Source: Dastarcus helophoroides (lineage: Eukaryota; Arthropoda; Insecta; Coleoptera; Bothrideridae). Taken from it: a stretch of DNA of 64,000 nt. A program made the position numbers and the translations under genes. The notes beneath the pieces are model-generated. The model saw nothing but the letters and a program-made list of their open reading frames with translations. It did no database searches and was not told the DNA's origin. Shown in pieces: positions 56,100 to 64,000 of this stretch. Positions within the stretch are counted from its first letter, which is position 1. Each line of letters starts with the position of its first letter. Location of the stretch: positions 17,687,982 to 17,751,981 of the forward strand of contig CM053328.1 of assembly GCA_028583605.1 (NCBI GenBank), in the 5' to 3' direction.

Positions 56100-58290
56100 A
56101 AAAAAGCCCAAATTTTAAAAGAGAAATTACAATTTTAAGGAAACCTTTTTCAATATTAACTCTGAAAACTCGAAAACATTAACTGCATTTGTTAACATTT
56201 CCGATTTTAAATTCGCAATAATTTATTATTTACTTAGTATTTGTTATTCTAAATTTTCGGACAAAAAGAAAATAAAAAAATCCAATTTTTATCAAAATTT
56301 CTAATTCAAATTTAAAATTTCCAATTTCTTTAAGAAAAACTTGTTTAATTTCGACTTTTTTCTAATTTTAATTTTTTCTACATAAAGTCGAATTTTCCAG
56401 AGAAAAAAATCAACATTTTTAAAAAGGTCTAAAATTTTCAAAATTAAAATTATTTTTCATTATTATTTTCCAAATAACCAAAACAGAATTCTCAGAACTT
56501 CGAACCAAATTTCCAAATTTGGAATGTTTGAGAAGTAGTCAATTTTTGAGTAAAGAAATTTGAATACCTGCTAAACTAGAAATTAGAAATTTCTATAAAA
56601 ATTCAAATTTTAAATTTGAAAATTGCACATTTTTTGCGTAAAAATTTTTTTAGAAATTCGAATCTATCCCAAAATTTTGTATTAAACCAAATTTTATTTC
56701 TATAAACTTTGGTTTTTTTCCGAAATCTGAGCTTTTCTTCCAATCCGGAGTTTAGTCCTGAATTTCTATTAAAAATCAGAAGATTTTTTACAAAATTTGA
56801 AATTAAAGTGGAAATTTTAAAATCGTTTAACTTTTAAATGTTGAAATTTTTCTCCAATGTACATCTGTAATTTCGAAATGCCTACTTTGTTTGAAAATTC
56901 TAATCTTCGAACAAAATCTTTGGTTTTAAAAAATTTCGAATTTCTCAAAATATCCACTTTTTTGGATAATCTTGACTTTTTATTGAAAATTTTAGCTTTT
57001 TATGAAAATGTCAATATTTTTCAAAGTTTCGGCTATTAAAAATGTAGGTATTTTCTCAAAATTCGTCTATTCTTAAAATTTCCATGTTTTCGAAAATTTG
57101 GAATATTTTGAAAATTTAGATTTTTTAAAAAATTAAAATTCTTTTGAAAATTTTGATTTATTTTGAAAATTAGAACTACAGAAATTTTCACATTTCGATA
57201 TTTTCTCAAACTTCGCTTTTTTTTTTAAATTCAGACCTTTTTAAAATTTGCCATTTTTACAAAATTTAGTCTGATTCTTTTTAAAAAGTCCGATTTTTTC
57301 AAATTTTCGACCTTTTCTTTTGAAAATCTAGATATTTTTCAAAATTTAAAATTTTTATGAAAATTTCAACATTTTGACTTTTAATTTCTTTAACAATTTA
57401 ATTTCCTTTTCTTCTTTAAAAATTTCAACATTTTACTAATTCCTTTATTTTTTCAAATTCTAGAATTTGTAATTTATCCGAACATTTCACTTTTTGATAA
57501 AAACTTTTGAATTTCGGCATTTTTTTAAATGGTCCATAATTTTTTTTTAATTTTGACTTTATTTCAAAAGGTTAACTTTTTTCAAAATTCCTATTTTTTT
57601 GCAATTACAACATTTTTTCAAAATTTCACTTATTTTTGAAATTTTTGACTATTTCTCAAAATTTAGATTTTTTTTGATAATCCCGACTTTTAGAATTAAT
57701 TTTTTTTATTAATTAAATTAGAACTTTTCCAAAATTTTGTTTTTTTTAAATTTGGTTTGTTAGTAAAAAATAAATTAATTTTTCTTGAAAATTTCAGCAT
57801 CTTTTGAAATTTTCCAATTTTCTTCAAAAATTTGCCTTTTTTAATTATTTTATTAGTTTCCAAAATTACGATTTTTTTTGAAAACCTATATAATTTATTT
57901 TCAAATTAAATTATGTAGTTCGCCTTCTTAAATATCAAATTTTTCAGAATTTCCACATTTTTGGAAATCTTTTTGTTGAAAATTTTTACTTTTTTGAAAA
58001 TGTCGATATTTTTCTAAATTTCGACCCTCAAAATTTTAATTCGAAATTCTTATCTTAAAATTTTGACCTCGAAAATTTAAAAAATTTTGAAATTTCGTTT
58101 TTTAAAAAATTTCGAATTCTTTTTACAAAATTCTAAAAATTCAATATTTTCTTAAAACCTCGCTTTTTTAAAATTCCGACTTTTATAAAGTTTGACATTT
58201 TTACAAAATTTTGCCTAACTTTTTTTAAAAGAATTTAACAAAATTTCGACATTTTTGAAAAACCTAAAGTTTTGGAAAATTTTAATTTTT
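56100..58290. repeat. Degenerate AT-rich array (T-rich)
   Basis: More than 2 kb of TTTTGAAAATTTCGAC-like words, interrupted on its right by the foldback repeat at 58297. Confidence 0.75.
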
Positions 58291-58296
58291 TATGAA

Positions 58297-58507
58297 AATT
58301 GAAATACAAAACGTGTCCCCTGAAACCAAGAAAGATTAAAAAACACAACAAAGGTTGCTCTAACGCGTTTCCCCCAAGCTATCATCTTCAGAGAGATACG
58401 AAACGCGTTAGAGCAACTTTTGTGTTTTTTAATCTTTCTTGGTTTCAGGGGACAAGTTTTGTTTTTCAATTTTTGAAGATAACCAAGGACCAGTCCGTTC
58501 CACCAAA
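58297..58507. repeat. PLE-derived foldback repeat
   Basis: The left arm begins ATTGAAATACAAAACGTGTC and the right arm ends GACCAGTCCGTTCCACCAAA, so the longer arm is on the opposite side from the 42.9-kb copy. The centre carries CTGAAGA (minus strand) but the hairpin's second strand is partly deleted. It sits inside an AT-rich array; AAAATT flanks both sides, too short to be sure of a duplication. Confidence 0.75.
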
Positions 58508-58514
58508 ATTTCAA

Positions 58515-59330
58515 CATTTTTCACAATTTAGTGTTTATAAAATTAAAAATTAAAAAATTAAAATTAAAAGTAATTTTTCTTCAAATCCGCAGTTTAACTT
58601 TGAATTTTTATCAAAAATTCGAACATATTTTATAAATATTTGGGATTAAAATGAAAATGGTTAAAATTTTGAATTTAACTTTTCAATGTTAAATTTTTTC
58701 TCCAATGTTGGAGTGTAATCTATCGAAATGTCTACTTTTTTGAAAATTTTAATCTTCAAACTTAATCTTCGGTTCAAAAAACGTAGATTTTAAGTTGTAA
58801 ATCAAAATCTACGTTTTTTAAACCGAAGATTTTGAGTTTTAAGTCAAAATTTTGAGGAAAAAAATAAATAAAAAAATACAGGGTTACATTTGGAAGGAAA
58901 ATAAGTGTCATTTTATAACAAACAATTAAAGAAATTAGGCGTAGAAAGGCCATTGATTAAAAACAAATGGTTTAGAAACTTCGAGTTTAAAGGCGAAATT
59001 GTACATTTTTTCTCGAAATACTAAAATGAACGTCGAAATTTTCACTTTTTTTTCGAAATTTGAAGAAAAATGGCGAAGTTTCAGGTTTACCTCTAATCGA
59101 ATCTCCGACATTAAAGTCGAAATTTTGATTTTCATCTTGGTATTTCTAGAAAAAAGTCAGAATTTTGAAATTAAAAGCAAAATTTCGAGAAAGAAGTTCA
59201 ATTTTCGAAAAAAAGTCGAAATTTCGAGATTAAAGTCGAAATTTTAATTTTAATTTTGGAATTTCGAGAAAAAAGTCAAAATTTTAACGTTAAACTCGAA
59301 ATTTCTATTCAAAAAATTCTCTTTAAATTG
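58515..59330. repeat. Degenerate AT-rich array with a short perfect hairpin
   Basis: Continues the array after the foldback. Near 58760-58840 there is an inverted repeat (AATCTTCGGTTCAAAAAACG ... CGTTTTTTAAACCGAAGATT). From 59000 the words become A-rich (GAGAAAAAAGTC). Confidence 0.65.
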
Positions 59331-59384
59331 ATGTCCTTTTTACAGCTTCGTAATTTTAAGTTCTTAATCCATCAATTAAATATT

Positions 59385-59510
59385 TAAAAAACATCGGAAA
59401 AGCATCAATGCATCGTTACCAAAAACTGATGTTTGAGACAATGATATTTCATTGAAAAAACATCGATGCTTTTTTGAACGATGTTGCATCCTAGTTGGAC
59501 AGAATCCGAA
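59385..59510. repeat. ATCGATG-rich hairpin repeat, second copy
   Basis: ACATCGG, GATGCATCGTT, ACATCGATGC and GATGTTGCATCC words, then GGACAGAAT. Same family as 55790-55935. Confidence 0.4.
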
Positions 59511-60702
59511 CTATAGTCAGGTCGCTAGCCAATTTAATCGGCTTTTCGGTTTTTCACGGTTGATCGCAACTTCCTGATTTTTGTTTGGAGTGACTCCACC
59601 TTGAAAGACATACGGAAGCGCTCTTCAACGAACGAATAGTCAATCTCTTCAGGGGTAAATCCATAAATGAGATCTGGTAACTTGCGCTAGCGTGTAGATC
59701 CCAATTCAAATATTTATTTAATTACAAATACAGTCCACTTATTCTAAATTCTATACGCGAACAACCTCAAATCAACATTTTTAGAGAAAATCTCACATTT
59801 CGAAATTTAAATAAAAATTTGTATACATATAATAAAAAAAATTCTTAAAATTTCAAGGCTCTGTTCCAATTTTTAAAACTCTAATATTCGAATTTTCTCT
59901 TTTCGACATTTAACCTCTATATTTTACTTGAAGCTAAGAATTTTTACAAAAACTTAACATTTTGAATTTAAATCAAAGATTCGAGAAAGAACTCTAGTAC
60001 TTTTTGATTAAATTTAAAATATTGAAAAATATTTGATAAATTGAATGTTCTACAAAATTTCACCTTTTTTACTCTCGAACTTTGGACTTTAAAAAGTGTC
60101 AAATTTTTCAATTTACTAACAAGCTTTAACTTTGTATTTTGAGAAAAAAGTATACATTTGGAAAGAAACACAAAATTTATGAAAATGAATTAATTAAGTT
60201 TTACTTGAAATTTGAAATTTGAGAAAAATTCGAATTTCTGCTCAGACATTTTGAGAAAATGTTTTTCTATAAATTTGAATTTTCTTTCAAAGATTTTACA
60301 AAGAAACAAGGCTTTTTTCTCAAAATTTTGGCTTAGAAACCAAATTAAAAAAAAGCAGTAATATTTTAAAATTTAACTAGACATTTGAGAAAGAGGAGTC
60401 AACATTTAAAAGAACATCATGAAATTCATGTAAAATAAAAATGTCTAAAATGTCCACTTGAATAGTACAATATTGATTTCATTTAAACTAACATTTTCTA
60501 TTTTTCGCTAACATTTTTCTCGAAAGCAAACATTTTGAGAATATTTCTATTAATAATTAATATTATGTATATTTCGAAACATTGATCTGATATTGAAAAT
60601 TTAGAAAGTGTTTACTCCTTATATTCTAAAATGTTGATTTCTTCTTTTTTCTTAAAATTTATATTTAGATTTTTAAAATTCAACTGAAACTTAAATATAT
60701 TA

Positions 60703-60912
60703 CTTGTCCCCTGAAACCAAGAAAGATTAAAAACACAACAAAGGTTGCTCTAATGGGTTTCGATGGCCAAACTATCATCTTCAGAGAGATGCAGGATCTC
60801 TGATGATAGCTTGGCCATCGACACGCGTTAGAGCAACCTTTGTTGTGTTTTTTGATCTTTCTTGGTTTCAGGGGACAAGATTTGTATTTCAATTTTTGAA
60901 GTTAATCAAGGA
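60703..60912. repeat. PLE-derived foldback repeat
   Basis: Both arms reach the GCATCTCTCTGAAGA start, so the centre is the junction of two complete arm starts. The minus strand retains CTGAAGA...GAAA with one mismatch in the hairpin. The plus-strand core has lost AGA and reads GACA in place of GAAA. It lies in AT-rich repeat DNA. Confidence 0.75.
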
Positions 60913-61352
60913 CGTTGCATCAAAATTCAACTTGTTTTTTTTTTCGAAACTTGAAGTTTAAAGTGAAAAACCTATAAAGTTTAAAGTTTGCAAACGAAAT
61001 TTGGAAAAAAAATAAATTTCGCCATAATTATTGGAAATTTCTAGAAACCGACCCAAGTTTCAATTTCCCTTTTGGCCTGTTTCGACTGCGGTTTTTGTCG
61101 ACCGAAAATAGGCCGAAACTTCGGCCTAACCAAAAATTCTTTTGAATTTAATCTCGGACTTTTAAAAGAAAACAAACTTTTCAAAGGAAACTCGGTTATT
61201 TATGAAATGAATCTGAGATCTAACTCGATACCTATTTCGATTTTGAAGTTGCAATTTTAGACATAATTTATAATTTTAAACTGAAGACTTTCAGAAAAAA
61301 ATGGAAATTTACAAATAAAAAACGAGAAATTAGAAATTGAAAATAAAAGTAT

Positions 61353-61661
61353 TGTTGCGTGTTATCGGTTCGAAAATTAAGACTTCGTGAATTGTAAACA
61401 CTTTATTTCAAACTTATTTTGGAACCCTACAATTATGATTCACTTAACTATCAGACTACTTAACTATTTGATTATTTTACTAATTGACTGACTCACCAAC
61501 TGAGGGAAAGACGACCGCGTATTTATACCGTTCCGGTTTCTAGAACGGATCTCCGTACAGATAGGACTATTGCTCGGGGAAACATCTAGAGCGCTTATCT
61601 GCGTATAATTCATTCTCGCGGCCGTTTCCCATTATCAAATTCTTCCAGAGAGTTCCTTACA
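61353..61661 (-). repeat. Solo LTR of a retrotransposon
   Basis: On the minus strand it runs TGTAAGGAAC ... GCAACA (TG...CA ends), about 309 bp. It has a TATA box in CGGTATAAATACGCGGTC, followed by an initiator-like CAGTC run and later AATAAAGTG. It is much less AT-rich than its surroundings. No internal retrotransposon sequence is next to it and I see no clear target duplication. Confidence 0.7.
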
Positions 61662-63399
61662 CTACGCAATCACTAATACAAATTTTATAACATATCTTGT
61701 TACAGTATATTCTCATATTTTTGAGTTTAAAATATAAAAACCAAAGCTTGGGAAGACCGTCCAACAGATATCAATAATTTAAATCTATTTAAATATCTAA
61801 ATTGAATTTTTAAAATTAAATTTCGGAAATATGTTACACATTTCGAAGGTTGAGAAAATTATCGAAACTTTAGGCCTTAAGATCGAAATTTTAAAGGACG
61901 AAATTCAAAAATTTAGAGTTCAAGCTCAGAATTCTGCAGAGAATAAACTCACCTTTTTTAAAGTCATAGTTTAGATGATAAAAAAATTCAAATTTCGAAT
62001 TTGTGTAGTTTATATGTTTGATTTTAGTCTCGAAAATTCGATTTCAGGCCGGTTTCACTTGAAACTTAAATTTCTAGAAATAATTAGAATGTTGAATCTT
62101 AAATCGAATATTCGTGGACAAAATCCAACATTTTAAAATCAAATGTTCTCGAAGCTGTGACTTTTTGGTTTCAAAATTTAGCCTTTAATTTGTAAAAAAA
62201 TATACAATTTTAGTAAGAAAATTCAAGCTTTATAATACTCGTTAACAAATTTTGAAAAGCGAAATTAAAGTTTACAGAAAAAATGTACTTTCTAGTTGTC
62301 AGAATTTTAGAGAAAAATTTACAAATTGAAAGTTATAACTCAAAATTTTGCGAAGAAATTCAATATTTTGAAAAAAATTCCTAAGGTATGCGTGATAATT
62401 TTTTTTAATTCGAGTTTATGCACAAATGTTTGATTTAATACCAAATTTTCTCGAAGTTTATGCATGTAAATCCATAGTTTCATCTGTCATTATTTAAAGT
62501 TTGTAGGAAAACATAATTCTCAATTTAAAGCAGAAAATCCGAGAAAAAATCCATCATTTCGAGATTAAAGTTTAACTTTTGGAAAAAGAGATTAGATTAA
62601 ATTTTGCTAAAGATTTTGACTTTTTTGCTCTCGAAATTTTGATTTAACATTTATCACAAAAATGCATAATTTTTTAGTTTAAAAAATTCAAGTTTAAGTT
62701 CGAGTGTTTCGAGAAAATTGTCTACGTTTGCAAAGAATTTAAAATTTATAAAGGTAAAATTTAAATTTTAACACAACATTTCTAGAAAAAACTAGAGGTT
62801 TTATGAAAAACTCGAAATGTTTAAAAAATGGTTTAAAAATCCAAATATTAGATAAACTTTTTGAAAAAATAACGAGTATTCAACTTTTTGTTGAAAAACT
62901 TTTAGTAAAAGCAAAATTTTTTAAAATTAAAACTCAAAATTGTATGATTATTAAACTGATAAATCTGAAGAAAACAGTTAATAATTTGAAGAAAATCTTT
63001 AAATTGGAATAAAAATTCCAATATTCGCATTTTAATTATAAAATATTGAATATTTTGCTTTTTTCTTAATATTTTCCTAGAAATCTTAAATTCTCGTGAA
63101 AAAGTCGAAATTTTGAGAAAACTTTGATTAATTAATTTGTTTTTAAAACGTTAATCTCTTTTAAAAATTTCGGAACTGTTTGTATATCTTTTAAAACATT
63201 CACTTCAAACTCAAATGTTTGTCCTCCCCCCTTCTTTTAGAAATTTAAATGTGATTCCTTATATTTTATCTTTTTTTGCAAATTAAAAGTTTAAATTCTT
63301 AAAAAACGTAGAAAGTTTAAGTTTGAACTCAAAATTTTGAAAAATAAAAAAAATTGAAATTTCGTGGAATCGTTAAAAATGTTCTTAGTTTAGATTGAG

Positions 63400-64000
63400 A
63401 ACATGCCTTTGAATGTAAAACTATCTATTTTTTTATTAAAGTATTTAACTAATGCTCGGTAAAGGTAATATCTAAATAGTAATTTGGCAGCTAAACATTT
63501 AAATTGCTGCTCCTTGTTACTGTTTTTGTTTGATTGTACGTCTTCTCGATCGTGCTTCTGTTATGATTCCTTTATATGGAAGAGTTTTCATATGGAAGTT
63601 AAAAATTTATCTTATAAATTTGACGAGGGTTGAAATTTAGAAATGTATTTTTACCGTTTTTTTTTTCAGTATCTTCGTATTTTTCTTTTAATTTGCTGAC
63701 TACTTCATGGCATTTATGAATTACGATTTTATATCTTTTATTTTGTACTCTTAGTAGTAATTAAATGAAAATTTTAGTTAAAAATAATAAATAATTTATT
63801 TTAAATATCCTACAAGTATGATACCTAAGCGGTCGAATATGAATTTTTAAAATAGAAAGTATTTGCACATTAGGTTGAATGATTTAAGTTTTCACGTACT
63901 GCCATTGTGTGTTTTCTGAGATAGTTTTTTCGTGCAAAATTATTATATTACGATATGACAAAATTCAAGTAGGAACATATTTCTTCCTGGATTGAATGGA
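63400..64000. other. Unassigned right edge
   Basis: AT-rich, no gene or repeat recognised. Confidence 0.3.

Larger units (their letters stand above)
59750..63400. repeat. Degenerate AT-rich sequence around a foldback and a solo LTR
   Basis: Weakly repetitive, array-like sequence, broken by the foldback at 60703-60912 and the LTR at 61353-61661. No gene recognised. Confidence 0.5.

Noticed and set aside
1..64000. CRISPR arrays, operons, ribosome binding sites, tRNA or rRNA genes
   Set aside because: Split genes, LINE/PLE/mariner content and composition are eukaryotic; I saw no regularly spaced repeats of CRISPR type and no tRNA or rRNA signature.

Overview
This is a eukaryotic, very AT-rich, transposon-filled genomic window. 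It most likely comes from an insect: the transposon families are arthropod-like and the protein sequences fit an insect, but I cannot place it to order. It holds two split protein-coding genes, both on the minus strand: the kinase TOR (mTOR homologue; coding span 2709-31593, 11 exons, 2416 codons plus stop) and a RAD51C-like recombinase paralogue (coding span 45355-55093, 5 exons, 300 codons plus stop). I rebuilt both by matching exon translations to the known family layout and checking GT/AG sites and reading phase at every junction. Both models come out divisible by three with every split codon restored.

Layout. 1-2700: intergenic, with a possible TOR 3' UTR and an LTR fragment. 2709-31593: TOR, whose introns (up to about 6.9 kb) are largely transposon insertions and degenerate AT-rich arrays. 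31594-45354: intergenic, with a large trinucleotide microsatellite, two foldback elements and a Penelope-like retroelement (PLE, reverse transcriptase plus GIY-YIG nuclease). The PLE is split by a young, apparently intact Tc1/mariner-type transposon. 45355-55093: RAD51C. One of its introns is almost entirely a THAP-coding DNA element of about 5.6 kb that itself contains a Tigger/pogo element and two foldback elements. 55154-64000: intergenic, with AT-rich arrays, two more PLE-derived foldback copies and a solo LTR.

How the genes relate. TOR is the central growth and nutrient kinase and RAD51C acts in recombination repair. Nothing in the sequence suggests they work together; they are simply neighbours in the same orientation. 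The other coding capacity is mobile: an intact mariner-type transposase, and broken copies of a second mariner, Tigger, PLE, a LINE ORF1 and a THAP transposon.

Most notable: (i) foldback repeats whose arms match the 3' tail of the PLE and carry a hammerhead-ribozyme-like core (CTGANGA, hairpin, GAAA) with a compensatory base-pair change between copies; one copy has a clear 13-bp target duplication. (ii) An unrelated foldback at 3325-3797 with the same core in its loop. (iii) A family of degenerate TCGAAATTT-type arrays covering very roughly a quarter of the window. One of them has an apparent empty site elsewhere in the window, so it behaves like a mobile element. (iv) A predicted 35-nt intron in RAD51C.
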